Below are positions 31,016 through 43,817 of a DNA stretch of 50,470 nt, piece after piece. This DNA comes from an uncultured Pelagibacteraceae bacterium (lineage in GTDB: Bacteria > Pseudomonadota > Alphaproteobacteria > Pelagibacterales > Pelagibacteraceae): positions 1-50,470 of the forward strand of contig CACJQI010000009.1 of assembly GCA_902595535.1 (NCBI GenBank), read 5' to 3'. The stretch's first letter is position 1. Each line of letters starts with the position of its first letter. Made by a program: the position numbers and the translations under genes. The notes under the pieces are model-generated. The model saw only the letters and a list, made by a program, of their open reading frames with translations. It searched no databases and was not told the DNA's origin.

Positions 31016-31381
31016 ATGCCTGACCTAAATAAAATTATTGAAGACCTTTCGAGTTTGACTGTCGCTGAGGCAGCTGAACTTTCAAAACAATTAGAAGAAA
31101 AATGGGGTGTAACTCCAATGGCAGCAGCAGCTCCAGCAGCAGCAGGTAGTGCAGCTCCAGCAGAAGACAAAGATGATTTTACAATTATGCTTATGTCAGC
31201 AGGTGAGAAAAAAATTAATGTTATCAAAGAAGTTAGAGCAGCAACTTCATTAGGTTTAAAAGAAGCTAAAGATCTTGTAGAAGGAGCACCAAAAGAAGTT
31301 AAATCTGGTGTTAACAAAAAAGAAGCTGAAGAGATCAAAGCTAAGTTGGAAGCTGCAGGCGCTAAAGTAGAACTTAAATAA
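31016..31381 (+). CDS. rplL: 50S ribosomal protein L7/L12
   Basis: The N-terminal dimerisation domain, an Ala/Pro-rich hinge ([16 protein letters not shown]) and the C-terminal domain ([21 protein letters not shown]) are all present; 121 aa is standard. It recruits translation factors and is multicopy on the ribosome. A strong hairpin follows before rpoB. Confidence 0.98.
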   Translation: MPDLNKIIEDLSSLTVAEAAELSKQLEEKWGVTPMAAAAPAAAGSAAPAEDKDDFTIMLMSAGEKKINVIKEVRAATSLGLKEAKDLVEGAPKEVKSGVNKKEAEEIKAKLEAAGAKVELK

Positions 31382-31400
31382 ATTAACAAGAAAGAATTCG

Positions 31401-31426
31401 AATACTGATTATTTTTAATCAGTATT
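31401..31426 (+). promoter_or_regulatory. perfect 11-bp hairpin between rplL and rpoB
   Basis: AATACTGATTA (31401-31411), loop TTTT, TAATCAGTATT (31416-31426). The stem is perfect and no U-run follows it, so it is not a simple terminator. In other bacteria the rplL-rpoB gap holds an attenuator and an RNase III site; this hairpin probably sets the ratio of L7/L12 to RNA polymerase. Confidence 0.7.
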
Positions 31427-31437
31427 AATAAATATAA

Positions 31438-34400
31438 ATGCAATTATCTTTTACTGAAAAGAAAAATATAAGAAAAAATTTTGGTAAACTAAAAGAAAGT
31501 TTATCTATTCCAAATCTAATTGAAGTACAAAAAAATTCTTACAAAGAACTAACAGAGTTTTATTCTGAAGCAGAGTTAACAAAAGGTTTTGATAGAGTAT
31601 TTAAAAGTATATTTCCTATTGAAGATTTAAACGACAAAGCAACATTAGAATATGTGTCTTATAGACTAGATAAGCCAAAATTTGATGTTGAAGAATGTAT
31701 AACTAGAGGCCTAACTTACTCATCTGCACTTAAATGCACATTAAGATTAGTGGTTTATGAAATAGATCAAGACAACAACACTAAAGATATTTTATCAGCA
31801 AAAGAGCAAGAAGTTTACATGGGTGAAGTTCCTATGATGACAAACAGTGGTACTTTTATAACTAATGGAGTTCAAAGAGTTGTAGTTAATCAAATGCATA
31901 GAAGTCCAGGTGTATTTTTTGATCATGATAAAGGTAAAACTCATGCAAGTGGTAAACTATTATTTAACTGTAGAGTAATTCCGAATAGAGGATCTTGGTT
32001 AGATTTTGAGTATGATGTAAAAGATTTTTTATATTTTAAGATTGATAGAAAAAAGAAAATTTTTGCTTCAACATTATTATTAGCCCTTGGATATTCAAAA
32101 GCTGAGATTGCCGATGAGTTTTATGCAAATGAACAATATACTTTTGATCTAAAAACTGAAAAATGGAAAACTAAATTTAATCCTGAAAACTATAAAGCTA
32201 AAAATTTCTCTGAAGAGGTAATTGATGCTAAAACTGGAGAAGTTGTAATTAAGTTAGGTGATAAAATTAATTTTTTAAATGCAAAAAAATTAGCTAATGA
32301 TGGTTTAAAAGACATTTTAGTTTCAAGAGAGTCTTTATTTGGTAAATTTTTACATAGAGATGTTAAGGTCAGTGAGGAAGAAGAGGGAGTATTTAAAATT
32401 GGAACCGAACTTAATGATACAATAATTCAACAAATTTTAGATGCAAATATCCATTCTTTACAAATATCAGTAACAAATTCTATTAATAAAGGACCTTATT
32501 TATTGACTACAATCCTCAACGATAAAAACAACTCTAAAGACGAAGCTATAACTGAAATATATAAAATGTTAAGACCAGGAGAACCACCTACAATTGAAAT
32601 AGCTACACAGATATTTAACAATTTATTCTTTAGCTCTGACAGATATGACTTATCAGATGTTGGAAGAGTTAAAATGAACTCAAGATTAAATCAAGATTGT
32701 TCAGATAAAATAACTATTTTAAGAAATGATGACATTATTGCGATAGTTCATAAAATGCTAGATCTAAGAGATGGTAAAGATGATGTAGATGATATTGATC
32801 ACCTTGGAAATAGAAGAGTTAGATCTGTTGGTGAATTAGTTGAAAACCAGGCAAGAATTGGCGTTTACAGAATGGAAAGAGCGATTAAAGAAAAAATGAC
32901 AACGCTTGATGTTGAGTCAGCTATGCCTCAAGATTTAATTAATGCGAAACCATTAACAGTTTCATTAAAAGATTTTTTTGCAAGTTCACAACTTTCTCAG
33001 TTTATGGATCAAACAAATCCATTATCTGAAATTACTCATAAAAGAAGAGTTTCAGCCTTAGGGCCTGGAGGATTGACTAGAGAAAGAGCTGGATTTGAAG
33101 TACGTGACGTGCACCCAACTCACTATGGAAGAATTTGTCCAATTGAAACGCCTGAGGGGCCAAACATTGGTTTGATTAATAGTTTATCGACTTATGCAAA
33201 GATTAATAAGTACGGTTTTATCGAAAGTCCATACAAAAAAGTGAAAGATGGAGTAGTTCAAGATAATGTTGTGTATTTATCTGCAATGGAGGAAACAAAA
33301 TTTACTATCGCTCAAGCAAACACGAAATTAGACAAAAATGGAAAAATTATTGAAGAATTGGTTTCTTGTAGGCAAAATCTTAACTTTCTATTAGCAAAAC
33401 CAGATACAATTGATTATATCGATGTATCACCAAAACAACTTGTATCAGTTGCAGCTTCATTAATTCCATTTTTAGAAAATGATGATGCAAATAGAGCTTT
33501 GATGGGTTCAAATATGATGAGACAAGCTGTTCCTTTATTAAAACCTGAGTCACCATTAGTTGGAACTGGTATAGAGAGTGACGTAGCATTAGACTCTGGC
33601 GTAACTATTGTTTCTAAAAGAGATGGAATTGTTGATAAAATTGATGGTAAAAGAATTGTTATTAAGGCTACTGAAGAAACTGATTTTTCAAAATCTGGTG
33701 TGGATATTTACAATCTACAAAAATTCAAAAGATCAAACCAGAATACTTGTATTAACCAAAAACCATTAGTTAGAGTTGGTGATAAAGTTAAATCTGGAGA
33801 TATTATTGCAGATGGTCCATCAACAAAATTAGGTGAATTAGCATTAGGTAAAAACGTAACGGTAGCATTCATGCCTTGGCAAGGATATAATTTTGAAGAC
33901 TCTATTTTAATCTCTGAAAGATGTGTAACAGACGATGTATTTACTTCAGTTCACATTGTTGAATATGAGATTATGGCTAGAGATACTAAATTAGGCGAAG
34001 AGGATATAACAAGAGATATTCCAAATGTTAATGAAGAAGCATTAAAGAATCTTGATGAATCAGGAATAGTTTATATTGGTGCAGAAGTTAATGCTGGAGA
34101 CATACTTGTGGGGAAAGTTACTCCAAAAGGAGATTCAGCTTCAGGTCCAGAAGAAAAATTATTAAGATCAATATTTGGCGAAAAAGCTATTGATGTTACC
34201 GATACATCTTTAAGAATGTCAAGAGGAAGTAGTGGTACAGTTGTTGATGTAAGAGTTTTTAATAGACATGGAATTGAAAAGGATGAAAGATCTATTACTA
34301 TTGAAAGAGCTGAAATAGAACAAGTTCAACAAGATAAAATTGTAGAGGAAGAAATTTTAGAGAGAAGTATCAAGCAAAGAGCATCTCAATTTTTATCAGG

Positions 34401-35523
34401 ATCTTCTTTAACTAAAAAAGTTAGAGATTTATCAGAAGGTACTAAACTAGATTTTGAAACAATAGATAAACTTTCTATTAATGACGTATTTAAAATCACA
34501 GTTGGAAATGTAAATGATGAAGCAACACTTGCTCAACTTAAAGATCAATATAATAAAGCCAAACAAGATATAACTGAGAGATTTGAGGATAAAGTTTTAA
34601 AAATTAGAAGTGGTGATGACTTGCTTCCAAGCGTAATGAAAATGGTAAAAGTTTTTGTTGCAATAAAAAGAAGATTAAGACCAGGTGATAAAATGTCAGG
34701 AAGACATGGTAATAAAGGTGTAGTTAGTAAAATCGTGCCAGTTGAGGACATGCCATATCGTGAAGATGGGAGACCTGTTGATATAGTATTAAATCCACTT
34801 GGAGTACCAAGTAGGATGAATGTTGGTCAAATTTTAGAGACTCATTTGGGATGGGCTTGCAAAGAATTTGGTGAAGAAGTTAAAAAACTTGTTAATGAGA
34901 ATAACAAAAAAATTGAAAAGACAGAAAAAATATCTAAATTTTTAAAATCTGTTTATGGGGAAGAAATTTTTAATGAAAAGGTTGAAAAATTAAGCAAACC
35001 TGAATTTAAAGATCTATGTGAAAATTTGCAAAACGGTATAGCTATTTCAACCCCAGTATTTGATGGTGCAAAAGAAAAAAATGTTACAGATATGTTGGAA
35101 TTAGCAAATCTACCTGGTTCAGGACAAACATATTTATGGGATGGTAGAACAGGTGAAAAATTTGATAGACCTGTAACTGTTGGAATAATTTACATGTTAA
35201 AGCTTCATCACTTAGTTGAAGATAAAATTCATGCAAGATCAACAGGACCATATAGTTTGGTTACACAACAACCATTAGGTGGAAAAGCACAACTTGGTGG
35301 CCAAAGATTTGGTGAAATGGAAGTTTGGGCTTTAGAAGCCTATGGTGCATCTTATACACTTCAAGAAATTCTAACTGTTAAATCTGATGATGTCGCAGGT
35401 AGAGTTAAAGTTTACGAAACAATTGTTAAAGGTGAAGAAAACTTTGAATCTGGAATACCAGAGTCATTTAACGTACTGGTTAAAGAGATTAAATCATTAG
35501 CATTAAACGTGGAGCTTAACTAA
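31438..35523 (+). CDS. rpoB: RNA polymerase beta subunit
   Basis: 1361 aa. The rifampicin region reads [20 protein letters not shown] (from about residue 518), and the active-site part [17 protein letters not shown] starts at residue 1083. The C-terminus [18 protein letters not shown] is canonical. Rifampicin-contact residues visible are of the sensitive type. One nt separates it from rpoC, so the two are coupled. Confidence 0.99.
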   Translation: MQLSFTEKKNIRKNFGKLKESLSIPNLIEVQKNSYKELTEFYSEAELTKGFDRVFKSIFPIEDLNDKATLEYVSYRLDKPKFDVEECITRGLTYSSALKCTLRLVVYEIDQDNNTKDILSAKEQEVYMGEVPMMTNSGTFITNGVQRVVVNQMHRSPGVFFDHDKGKTHASGKLLFNCRVIPNRGSWLDFEYDVKDFLYFKIDRKKKIFASTLLLALGYSKAEIADEFYANEQYTFDLKTEKWKTKFNPENYKAKNFSEEVIDAKTGEVVIKLGDKINFLNAKKLANDGLKDILVSRESLFGKFLHRDVKVSEEEEGVFKIGTELNDTIIQQILDANIHSLQISVTNSINKGPYLLTTILNDKNNSKDEAITEIYKMLRPGEPPTIEIATQIFNNLFFSSDRYDLSDVGRVKMNSRLNQDCSDKITILRNDDIIAIVHKMLDLRDGKDDVDDIDHLGNRRVRSVGELVENQARIGVYRMERAIKEKMTTLDVESAMPQDLINAKPLTVSLKDFFASSQLSQFMDQTNPLSEITHKRRVSALGPGGLTRERAGFEVRDVHPTHYGRICPIETPEGPNIGLINSLSTYAKINKYGFIESPYKKVKDGVVQDNVVYLSAMEETKFTIAQANTKLDKNGKIIEELVSCRQNLNFLLAKPDTIDYIDVSPKQLVSVAASLIPFLENDDANRALMGSNMMRQAVPLLKPESPLVGTGIESDVALDSGVTIVSKRDGIVDKIDGKRIVIKATEETDFSKSGVDIYNLQKFKRSNQNTCINQKPLVRVGDKVKSGDIIADGPSTKLGELALGKNVTVAFMPWQGYNFEDSILISERCVTDDVFTSVHIVEYEIMARDTKLGEEDITRDIPNVNEEALKNLDESGIVYIGAEVNAGDILVGKVTPKGDSASGPEEKLLRSIFGEKAIDVTDTSLRMSRGSSGTVVDVRVFNRHGIEKDERSITIERAEIEQVQQDKIVEEEILERSIKQRASQFLSGSSLTKKVRDLSEGTKLDFETIDKLSINDVFKITVGNVNDEATLAQLKDQYNKAKQDITERFEDKVLKIRSGDDLLPSVMKMVKVFVAIKRRLRPGDKMSGRHGNKGVVSKIVPVEDMPYREDGRPVDIVLNPLGVPSRMNVGQILETHLGWACKEFGEEVKKLVNENNKKIEKTEKISKFLKSVYGEEIFNEKVEKLSKPEFKDLCENLQNGIAISTPVFDGAKEKNVTDMLELANLPGSGQTYLWDGRTGEKFDRPVTVGIIYMLKLHHLVEDKIHARSTGPYSLVTQQPLGGKAQLGGQRFGEMEVWALEAYGASYTLQEILTVKSDDVAGRVKVYETIVKGEENFESGIPESFNVLVKEIKSLALNVELN

Positions 35524-35524
35524 A

Positions 35525-38500
35525 ATGAAAAAAGAATTAACAGATTTATTTAAAAATACCGAAATATCTGAAGCTCAAAACTTTAATAGCATAAAAATTT
35601 CACTAGCTAGTCCTGAAAAAATTAAATCTTGGACATTTGGAGAAATTAAAAAGCCAGAAACTATAAATTACAGAACATTCAGACCTGAAAAAGATGGTTT
35701 ATTCTGTGCAAGAATTTTTGGGCCAATTAAAGATTATGAATGTTTGTGTGGAAAATACAAACGAATGAAATTTAGAGGAATAATCTGTGAAAAATGTGGA
35801 GTTGAAGTAACTAAATCAAATGTTCGTAGAGAAAGAATGGGGCACATAAACCTTGCTACACCTGTAGCTCACATTTGGTTTTTGAAATCTCTTCCTAGCA
35901 GAATTGCTCTTGCAGTCGATATGAAACTTAAAGAAATTGAAAGAGTTTTATATTTTGAAAATTTTATTGTTATTGAACCTGGTTTAACCGGATTACAAAA
36001 AAATCAACTTTTAAATGAAGAAGAGTTAGCAAAAGCACAAGAGGAACATGGTGAAGAACAGTTCACAGCTGGAATTGGAGCAGAAGCTGTTCTTGAGATG
36101 TTAAAAAATTTAGATTTAGAATTAGAGAGAAAAAATCTAGTAAGTTTTATTAAAGAAACTAAATCAAAAGTTAATGAAGAAAGAGCTATTAAGAGATTAA
36201 AACTTTTAGAATCATTTATTGAAACAGGTCAAAAACCAGAGTGGATGATTTTAACTGTTGTTCCAGTAATTCCACCTGAACTAAGACCTTTAGTTCCATT
36301 AGATGGTGGAAGATTTGCAACATCAGACCTTAACGATCTTTACAGAAGAGTAATTAATAGAAACAACAGATTAAAAAGATTAATGGACCTCAAAGCTCCA
36401 GATATAATAGTTCGAAATGAAAAACGAATGCTTCAAGAATCTGTAGATGCATTATTTGATAATGGTAGAAGAGGAAGAGTAATAACTGGTACTGGTAAAA
36501 GACCTCTTAAATCACTAGCAGAAATGCTTAAGGGTAAACAAGGAAGATTTAGACAAAACTTATTGGGTAAAAGAGTAGATTACTCTGGAAGATCCGTAAT
36601 TGTCGTTGGACCAGATTTAAAGCTTCATGAATGTGGATTGCCTAAAAAAATGGCATTAGAATTATTTAAACCATTTCTTTATGCAAGATTAAATAAATTA
36701 GGTTTAGCTTCAACTATAAAACAAGCTAAAAAATTAGTTGAAAAAGAAACAAATGCAGTTTGGGATGCACTAGAGTTAATTGTGAGAGAGCACCCAGTCA
36801 TATTAAATAGAGCACCAACGTTGCACAGATTAGGCGTACAGGCATTTGAACCAAAATTAATTGAAGGTGATGCTATTGAACTACATCCATTAACTTGTGC
36901 AGCTTTTAACGCAGACTTTGATGGTGACCAAATGGCTGTACATGTTCCTTTAAGTTTAGAAGCTCAATTAGAAGCTAGAATATTAATGTTATCCACAAAC
37001 AATATTTTATCACCATCTAATGGAAAGCCAATTATTGTTCCAAGTCAGGATATGATTTTGGGTATATATTATCTCTCTCAAGACCCTTTAACTGATAAAC
37101 CAGCAGGATATTTTGTAGATGTAGATGCAATTGAATTCGCTTTAGCTTCAGATCAAATAAAAGTTCACAGTACGATTATATCAAGAATTGAAACTGTAGA
37201 CGTTAATGGGAATAAGAAATATGAAAAATATACATCTACAGCAGGAAGATTCTTGTTAGCTAACTTGCTTCCAAAAAATAGTAATATTAAATTTTCTCTA
37301 GTAGATAGATTACTTCCTAAAAAGGTCGTGTCAGAAATTATTGATATTGTCTTTAGATTTTGTGGTCAAAAAACTACAGTTATTTTTTGTGATAAACTAA
37401 AAGACTTAGGTTTTAAACATGCATTTAAAGCAGGTATATCATTTGGAAAAGATGATCTTGTAATCCCAGAGAGTAAAACTCAACTTATCGAAAATACTAA
37501 AAAATTAATTGCCGATTATGAAACTCAATATGCTGAAGGTTTAATCACAAGAGGTGAAAAATATAATAAAGTTGTTGATGCGTGGTCTAAATGTACTGAT
37601 AGTGTTGCAGGTGAAATGATGAAAGGTATTTCAGCAACTGAAAAAACGGAAGAAGGTTTAAAAATTAATTCAGTTTATATGATGGCTGATAGTGGTGCTA
37701 GAGGTTCAGCAGCACAGATGAAACAATTAGCGGGTATGAGAGGATTAATTGCCAAACCTTCAGGTGAAATTATAGAAAGTCCAATTATATCAAATTTCAA
37801 AGAAGGTTTAACAGCATTAGAATATTTTAACTCTACACACGGAGCCAGAAAAGGTCTTGCTGACACAGCACTTAAAACGGCAAGTTCTGGATATTTAACA
37901 AGAAGACTTTGTGATGTAGCTCAAGATTTAACTATCACTAAGGTGCAATGTGATAATCCTGGTTTTATTGAACTTTCAGAGATTTTAGAAGGTGGAAACG
38001 TTGTTGTAAGTTTATCGGAAAGAGCCTTGGGTAGAGTTGCAGCAGGTGATGTTAAAAATCCTTTAACTGGCGAAGTTGTTGTTAAAAAAACAGAAATGAT
38101 TGATGAAGCAGGTTGTGATTTAATTGATGCCGCAGGTGTTAAATCAATAAAAGTTTACTCCGTAATGACATGTAGTTCAAAAGAGGGTGTTTGTGCAAGC
38201 TGTTATGGTAGAGATCTATCTAGAGGTAAAATGGTTCATGTTGGTGAAGCAATTGGTATGATTTCTGCTCAATCAATTGGTGAACCTGGAACACAGTTAA
38301 CTATGAGAACGTTTCACGTAGGTGGTACAGCTTCAGTAAAACAAGACTCTCAAATTGTAAGTAAAAGCGATGGTACTCTTAAAATTATAAACTCTAATAT
38401 TTTAGAAGATTCTAAGAAAAATTTAATAGTAATGGGTAGAAATACTCAACTTTCAATTGAAGATGATAATGGAGTTCAAATAGCGGTATATAAAGTAGCC

Positions 38501-39694
38501 TATGGATCAAAATTATTTTTTAATAATGGTGATAAAATTAAAGCAAATACTAAAATTTGTGAATGGGATCCTTACACAACACCAGTAATCGCAGAAAAAA
38601 GTGGTACAGCAAGTTTTGTTGATTTAATTGATGGTGTATCAATACAAGAAACTACAGATGATGCTACAGGTATTTCATCTAAATCTGTAATAGACTGGAG
38701 AGCACAATCTAAAAGTACAGATTTAAAACCAAGAATTACTTTAAGAGATGAAAAAGGAAATGTAATAAAAAAAGCTGATGATAACGAAGCTAGATACTAT
38801 TTAGTTCCAGATTCCATTCTATCTATTAAAGATGGACAAAAAGTTTTTGCTGGTGATGTAATAGCTAGACTTCCTAAGGAAACCACTAAAACAAAAGATA
38901 TTACTGGAGGTCTTCCAAGAGTAGCAGAATTATTTGAAGCAAGAAAAGCAAAAGATAGTGCGATTATTGCAGAGAACGATGGTCAAGTTGTTTTTGGAAA
39001 GGAAGTTAGAGGTAAGCAAAGAGTATCAATTGTTCCTGAAGATGGTGCAGAGGCCTCAAACTATTTAATCCCAAAAGGAAAACATATTAATTTTAATCCG
39101 GGGGAAAAAATTCAAAAAGGTGAGTATTTGTTAGATGGACAACCTTTACCTCATGATATTTTAAGAATACTAGGAATTAAAGAATTGACTGAATATTTTG
39201 TTAATCAAGTCCAAGAAGTATATAGACTACAAGGTGTAATTATTAATGATAAACACATTGAAACTATTTTAAGACAAATGCTTAAAAAAGTTGAAGTTAA
39301 AGTTTCAGGAGATTCTAATTATTTACCTGGTGAAGTAATAGATAGAATTAAATTCGATAATGCAAATGAAAAGCTTGTTGCTGAAGGCAAAAACCCAGCA
39401 GTTGGAGAGAGAGTTTTAATGGGTATAACTAAAGCTTCATTGCAAACTGAGTCATTCATCTCAGCAGCTTCATTTCAAGAAACAACAAGAGTTCTTACAG
39501 ATGCTGCAATTAAAGGTAAGGTTGACCCACTGAATGGATTAAAAGAAAATGTTATAGTTGGTAGATTAGTTCCAGCTGGTACTGGAAATATTAAGAATAA
39601 ATGGAACAAAAAAGCTCTTGAAGATGATAATAATTTTATAGCAGAACAAGATAAAATAGAATCAACAGAAGCTGCTGAAACCCCAGCAAATTAG
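35525..39694 (+). CDS. rpoC: RNA polymerase beta' subunit
   Basis: 1389 aa. The N-terminal zinc site CLCGKY..CEKCGVE, the catalytic [12 protein letters not shown] (Asp triad from residue 462), the second zinc site [13 protein letters not shown] and the trigger-loop region [17 protein letters not shown] are intact. It ends the rif operon; 172 bp with promoter-like elements follow. Confidence 0.99.
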   Translation: MKKELTDLFKNTEISEAQNFNSIKISLASPEKIKSWTFGEIKKPETINYRTFRPEKDGLFCARIFGPIKDYECLCGKYKRMKFRGIICEKCGVEVTKSNVRRERMGHINLATPVAHIWFLKSLPSRIALAVDMKLKEIERVLYFENFIVIEPGLTGLQKNQLLNEEELAKAQEEHGEEQFTAGIGAEAVLEMLKNLDLELERKNLVSFIKETKSKVNEERAIKRLKLLESFIETGQKPEWMILTVVPVIPPELRPLVPLDGGRFATSDLNDLYRRVINRNNRLKRLMDLKAPDIIVRNEKRMLQESVDALFDNGRRGRVITGTGKRPLKSLAEMLKGKQGRFRQNLLGKRVDYSGRSVIVVGPDLKLHECGLPKKMALELFKPFLYARLNKLGLASTIKQAKKLVEKETNAVWDALELIVREHPVILNRAPTLHRLGVQAFEPKLIEGDAIELHPLTCAAFNADFDGDQMAVHVPLSLEAQLEARILMLSTNNILSPSNGKPIIVPSQDMILGIYYLSQDPLTDKPAGYFVDVDAIEFALASDQIKVHSTIISRIETVDVNGNKKYEKYTSTAGRFLLANLLPKNSNIKFSLVDRLLPKKVVSEIIDIVFRFCGQKTTVIFCDKLKDLGFKHAFKAGISFGKDDLVIPESKTQLIENTKKLIADYETQYAEGLITRGEKYNKVVDAWSKCTDSVAGEMMKGISATEKTEEGLKINSVYMMADSGARGSAAQMKQLAGMRGLIAKPSGEIIESPIISNFKEGLTALEYFNSTHGARKGLADTALKTASSGYLTRRLCDVAQDLTITKVQCDNPGFIELSEILEGGNVVVSLSERALGRVAAGDVKNPLTGEVVVKKTEMIDEAGCDLIDAAGVKSIKVYSVMTCSSKEGVCASCYGRDLSRGKMVHVGEAIGMISAQSIGEPGTQLTMRTFHVGGTASVKQDSQIVSKSDGTLKIINSNILEDSKKNLIVMGRNTQLSIEDDNGVQIAVYKVAYGSKLFFNNGDKIKANTKICEWDPYTTPVIAEKSGTASFVDLIDGVSIQETTDDATGISSKSVIDWRAQSKSTDLKPRITLRDEKGNVIKKADDNEARYYLVPDSILSIKDGQKVFAGDVIARLPKETTKTKDITGGLPRVAELFEARKAKDSAIIAENDGQVVFGKEVRGKQRVSIVPEDGAEASNYLIPKGKHINFNPGEKIQKGEYLLDGQPLPHDILRILGIKELTEYFVNQVQEVYRLQGVIINDKHIETILRQMLKKVEVKVSGDSNYLPGEVIDRIKFDNANEKLVAEGKNPAVGERVLMGITKASLQTESFISAASFQETTRVLTDAAIKGKVDPLNGLKENVIVGRLVPAGTGNIKNKWNKKALEDDNNFIAEQDKIESTEAAETPAN

Positions 39695-39727
39695 ACATTA
39701 ATATCCCTTAATAATTGAAGTTTTAGT

Positions 39728-39755
39728 TTGACAAAGTCAGATTAATAAGTATTTT
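39728..39755 (+). promoter_or_regulatory. candidate promoter of the str/S10 operon
   Basis: TTGACA (39728-39733) and TATTTT (39750-39755) are spaced by 16 bp, in the only sizeable gap upstream of rpsL. The perfect -35 hexamer is unusual in this AT-rich window. Confidence 0.45.
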
Positions 39756-39809
39756 GGCGATGTTTTTGGTTGGAATGTAGTACCTACTAATAGTACTAAA
39801 CGCTGCCAC

Positions 39810-39831
39810 AAAATAACCTGTCAGTTATTTT
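39810..39831 (+). promoter_or_regulatory. stem-loop in the rpsL leader
   Basis: AAAATAAC (39810-39817) pairs with GTTATTTT (39824-39831) around a 6-nt loop. A second possible stem (TAGTAC/GTACTA) is just upstream. They may be leader structures for autogenous control, or the rpoC terminator. Confidence 0.4.
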
Positions 39832-39866
39832 CATCTAAAAATAAATTAATTAATTTAAAAAAATTT

Positions 39867-40238
39867 ATGCCAACTATTAACCAGTTGTTAAGAAAAAAAA
39901 GGGTAAAACAAGTTTCTAGGAACAAAGTTCCGGCGCTACAAAAGCAACCTTTAAAAAGGGGTGTTTGTGTAAAAGTTTATACAACAACCCCAAAAAAACC
40001 TAATTCTGCTCTAAGAAAAGTTGCTAGAGTTAGACTTTCAAATGGCTTTGAAGTAACAGCTTATATTCCAGGAGAGGGACATAACTTACAAGAGCACTCA
40101 GTAGTTTTAATAAGAGGAGGAAGAGTTAAAGATTTACCTGGTGTGCGTTATCATATTTTAAGGGGTAATCTTGATACACAAGGTGTAGCAAATAGAAAGA
40201 AAAGAAGATCTTTGTATGGAACTAAAAAAGGTAAATAA
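39867..40238 (+). CDS. rpsL: 30S ribosomal protein S12
   Basis: 123 aa with the decoding-centre loops [16 protein letters not shown] and [17 protein letters not shown]. The Lys residues at the streptomycin sites are wild type ([15 protein letters not shown]). First gene of the str operon; it shares 1 nt with rpsG. Confidence 0.98.
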   Translation: MPTINQLLRKKRVKQVSRNKVPALQKQPLKRGVCVKVYTTTPKKPNSALRKVARVRLSNGFEVTAYIPGEGHNLQEHSVVLIRGGRVKDLPGVRYHILRGNLDTQGVANRKKRRSLYGTKKGK

Positions 40239-40708
40239 TGTCTAGAAAAAAAACTCAACCAAAAAAAAATGTTGTTCCAGATCCAAAATTTAATTCTACA
40301 GTAATTCCAAAACTAATAAATAATATAATGCATGATGGAAAAAGAGGTGTTGCAGCAAAGATAGTGTATGACGCAATAGAAAAAATTAAAACAAAATCAA
40401 AAGAAGAACCAATAAATATTTTCAATGAGGCAATCAATAATATTAAACCAACTGTAGAAGTTAGATCTAGAAGAGTTGGTGGAGCAACTTATCAAGTACC
40501 TGTAGAAGTAAAAAGTAAAAGAGCTCAAGCTTTAGCAATTAGATGGTTAGTAGACTCAGCAAGAAAAAGAAAAGATAAACACATGTCTGATAAAATATTC
40601 AATGAACTTTTTGATGCCTATGAAAAAAAAGGTGCTGCTGTTAAAAAAAGAGAGGATGTGCATAAAATGGCAGAGTCAAATAAAGCTTTTGCACATTTTA
40701 GATGGTAA
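40238..40708 (+). CDS. rpsG: 30S ribosomal protein S7
   Basis: 156 aa with the rRNA-binding core (NIKPTVEVRSRRVGGATYQVPVEV). S7 initiates assembly of the 30S head. It is followed after 6 nt by fusA. Confidence 0.98.
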   Translation: MSRKKTQPKKNVVPDPKFNSTVIPKLINNIMHDGKRGVAAKIVYDAIEKIKTKSKEEPINIFNEAINNIKPTVEVRSRRVGGATYQVPVEVKSKRAQALAIRWLVDSARKRKDKHMSDKIFNELFDAYEKKGAAVKKREDVHKMAESNKAFAHFRW

Positions 40709-40714
40709 AAAATT

Positions 40715-42793
40715 ATGGCTAGATCACATACATTAGAAAAATACAGAAATATTGGGATCATGGCTCATATTGATGCTGGCAAAACAACTACCACAGAAAG
40801 AGTTTTATATTACACAGGTAAAAGTCATAAAATTGGAGAAGTTCATGATGGTGCCGCAACAATGGATTGGATGGAACAGGAACAAGAAAGAGGAATTACA
40901 ATAACCTCTGCTGCTACAACTTGTTTTTGGAACGACCATAGAATTAATATAATTGATACTCCTGGTCACGTAGATTTTACTATTGAAGTCGAAAGGTCCC
41001 TCAAGGTACTAGATGGAGCTGTTGCTGTTTTTGATGGTGTTGCAGGTGTTGAGCCTCAATCTGAAACAGTATGGAGACAAGCTGATAAGTATAAGGTTCC
41101 AAGAATATGTTTTGTTAATAAATTAGACAGAACCGGAGCAGATTTCTTTAGATGTGTAGATATGATCAGAGATAGACTAGGAGCAAAACCGTTAGCATTA
41201 CAAGTTCCTATTGGTATAGAGGCTTCGTTAACTGGTGTTGTAGACTTAGTTAAAATGAAAGCTCAAGTATGGAAAAATGAAGCATTAGGAGCTGAATGGG
41301 AATACAAAGAAATTCCAGATGATTTAAAAGAAATTTCTCAAAAATATAGAACTGAATTAGTTGAAACAGCTGTTGAACAAGATGAAAATCTTATGGAAGC
41401 TTATTTGAACGGTGATGAGATTAAAGAGACAGATTTGATCAAATGCATTAGAAAAGGAACTTTAAATTTTAGTTTTGTTCCTGTTTTAACTGGCTCAGCA
41501 TTTAAAAATAAGGGGGTTCAACCATTACTAGATGCTGTCGTAAACTACTTACCAAGCCCATTAGATATTGGATCTATAAATGGCACTAAATTAGGTACTG
41601 AAGATGAAATTGAGATGAAATTTGAAGATAGTGCTTCATTTTCAGCTTTAGCATTCAAGGTTGCTAATGACCCTTTTGTTGGATCACTAACTTTCATAAG
41701 AGTTTATTCTGGAACAATTAAAACTGGAACGGCTGTATTTAATTCATCAAAAGAAAAAGAAGAAAGAGTTGGAAGAATGTTATTAATGCACGCAAACTCA
41801 CGAGAGGATATTAAAGAAGCAAATGCAGGTGATATTGTTGCTTTAGCTGGTTTAAAAAATACAATAACTGGCCATACTTTATGCGATAAAGACAATCCAG
41901 TTTTACTTGAGCCTATGGAATTTCCAGAACCAGTAATTGAAATTGCTGTTGAACCAAAAACAAAGGCTGACCAAGAAAAAATGGGAGAAGCACTAGGAAG
42001 ACTTGCAGCAGAGGATCCTTCATTCAGAGTTACATCAGACGAAGAGTCAGGTCAAACAATTATAAAAGGTATGGGTGAACTACACTTGGATATTATTGTT
42101 GATAGAATGAAAAGAGAATTTAAAGTTGAAGCTAATGTTGGAGCTCCTCAAGTTGCATATAGAGAAACATTAGAAAACGCCTCAGAAGTAGAATATACAC
42201 ACAAGAAGCAAAGTGGTGGTGCAGGACAATTTGCAAAAGTTAAATTATTAGTTGAACCTCAAGAACCAGGCGCAGGAAGATTAGTTGAAAGTAAAATTAA
42301 AGGTGGAGCGATTCCTAAAGAATTTATTCCAGGAGTAGAAAAAGGTATTGAAACTGTATCTGATGGTGGAATTTTAGCTGGATTTCCAATGATTGATTAT
42401 AAAGTTACAATTTTGGATGGTCTACACCATGATGTTGACTCAAGTGTTCTTGCTTTTGAATTAGCTAGTAGAGCATGTTTCAAAGAAGCTTGCACAAAAG
42501 GAACATTAAAATTATTAGAACCTGTTATGAGAGTTGAAGTGGTTACACCAGAGGACTACATGGGAGATGTCATTGGAGATTTAAATAGTAGAAGAGGTCA
42601 GATAAGTACTCAAGAACAAAGAGGAAATGCCACTGTAATTACTGCAATGGTACCTCTAGCAAATATGTTTGGATATATTAATAATTTAAGATCTATGTCT
42701 CAAGGTAGAGCTCAATATTCGATGTTTTTTGATCATTACTCAAAAGTGCCTCAAAATGTTCAAGACGAAGTGACTAAAAAGATTGCAGGATAA
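40715..42793 (+). CDS. fusA: elongation factor G
   Basis: 692 aa GTPase driving translocation and ribosome recycling. G1 [16 protein letters not shown]2 [10 protein letters not shown]3 DTPGHVDFT and G4 NKLDRTGAD are present, and the C-terminal domain IV/V is complete. rpsJ follows after 2 nt with no tuf in between. Confidence 0.98.
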   Translation: MARSHTLEKYRNIGIMAHIDAGKTTTTERVLYYTGKSHKIGEVHDGAATMDWMEQEQERGITITSAATTCFWNDHRINIIDTPGHVDFTIEVERSLKVLDGAVAVFDGVAGVEPQSETVWRQADKYKVPRICFVNKLDRTGADFFRCVDMIRDRLGAKPLALQVPIGIEASLTGVVDLVKMKAQVWKNEALGAEWEYKEIPDDLKEISQKYRTELVETAVEQDENLMEAYLNGDEIKETDLIKCIRKGTLNFSFVPVLTGSAFKNKGVQPLLDAVVNYLPSPLDIGSINGTKLGTEDEIEMKFEDSASFSALAFKVANDPFVGSLTFIRVYSGTIKTGTAVFNSSKEKEERVGRMLLMHANSREDIKEANAGDIVALAGLKNTITGHTLCDKDNPVLLEPMEFPEPVIEIAVEPKTKADQEKMGEALGRLAAEDPSFRVTSDEESGQTIIKGMGELHLDIIVDRMKREFKVEANVGAPQVAYRETLENASEVEYTHKKQSGGAGQFAKVKLLVEPQEPGAGRLVESKIKGGAIPKEFIPGVEKGIETVSDGGILAGFPMIDYKVTILDGLHHDVDSSVLAFELASRACFKEACTKGTLKLLEPVMRVEVVTPEDYMGDVIGDLNSRRGQISTQEQRGNATVITAMVPLANMFGYINNLRSMSQGRAQYSMFFDHYSKVPQNVQDEVTKKIAG

Positions 42794-42795
42794 TT

Positions 42796-43104
42796 ATGGA
42801 AAAACAAAATATTAGAATTAAACTCAGAGCTTACGATAACAAAATATTAGATGCTTCTACTGAAGAAATAGTTAATACAGTTAAAAGAACTGGTGCAACT
42901 ATAAAGGGCCCAATTCCACTACCTACAAGAATTGAGAGATATACAGTATTAAGATCACCTCATATTGATAAAAAAAGTAGAGAACAATTTGAGTCGAGAA
43001 CTCATAAAAGATTAATAGATATTATTGAACCAACACCACAAACAGTAGAAGCATTAATGAAATTAGATTTAGCTTCAGGTGTAGATGTGGAGATTAAAAT
43101 TTAG
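42796..43104 (+). CDS. rpsJ: 30S ribosomal protein S10
   Basis: 102 aa; [17 protein letters not shown] and the loop [16 protein letters not shown] are typical. Part of the 30S head and partner of NusG/NusB. It begins the S10 cluster but shares the transcript with fusA here, 2 nt away. Confidence 0.98.
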   Translation: MEKQNIRIKLRAYDNKILDASTEEIVNTVKRTGATIKGPIPLPTRIERYTVLRSPHIDKKSREQFESRTHKRLIDIIEPTPQTVEALMKLDLASGVDVEIKI

Positions 43105-43106
43105 TT

Positions 43107-43817
43107 ATGACCGAAATTGCTTTAATTGGAAAAAAAATTGGTATGACACGTGAATTCTATAAAACGGGTCAATTAGTTCCTGTTACAGTTTTAAAAGTTG
43201 AAAAAGCTAGAGTTGTTCAAGTTATTGATGAAGAAAAACGTGGATATAAAGCAGTTCAACTTGGATACGGCAAAGTCAAAAACTCAAAATTAACAAAAGC
43301 AATGAAAGGATTTTTTGCAAAGAAAAATACTGAAGCTAAAAAAAAACTTAAAGAATACAGAGTAAAAGATACAGAAGTATATAAAGAAGGAAATGAATTT
43401 GGACTAGAAATATTTAAAGACATTAAATTTGTTGATACAAGGTCAAAAACTATTGGAAAAGGTTTTGCTGGAGCTATGAAAAGATGGAATTTTGGTGGTT
43501 TAAGAGCAAGTCACGGTGTGTCTATTTCTCATAGAGCACATGGATCAACTGGACATAGTCAGGATCCAGGCAAAGTATTTAAAGGAAAAAAAATGGCTGG
43601 TCATATGGGTGACAGATTAAGAACCATGTTAAATATTGAAATTATTAAAACAGATTTAGAAAATGAATTGCTATATTTAAAGGGTTCAATACCAGGATCT
43701 AAAAATACGGAAGTATTTGTTAGGAGATCAGTAAAAAATGTTAACAAAATGACAGTATCAGAAAAAATAGCTGCTGCTGAAAAAGCAAAAAAAACCCCAG
43801 ATAAAAAGAAAAAATAA
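43107..43817 (+). CDS. rplC: 50S ribosomal protein L3
   Basis: L3 (236 aa) binds 23S rRNA near the peptidyl-transferase centre. Signature GFAGAMKRWNFGGLRASHG and GSTGHSQDPGKVFKGKKM. It carries a Lys-rich C-terminal extension (AEKAKKTPDKKKK). It overlaps rplD by 1 nt. Confidence 0.98.
   Translation: MTEIALIGKKIGMTREFYKTGQLVPVTVLKVEKARVVQVIDEEKRGYKAVQLGYGKVKNSKLTKAMKGFFAKKNTEAKKKLKEYRVKDTEVYKEGNEFGLEIFKDIKFVDTRSKTIGKGFAGAMKRWNFGGLRASHGVSISHRAHGSTGHSQDPGKVFKGKKMAGHMGDRLRTMLNIEIIKTDLENELLYLKGSIPGSKNTEVFVRRSVKNVNKMTVSEKIAAAEKAKKTPDKKKK

Noticed and set aside
30838..31443. 201-aa minus-strand frame across rplJ and rplL
   Set aside because: It is the reverse shadow of two clear ribosomal protein genes, with low-complexity Ala/Ser content.
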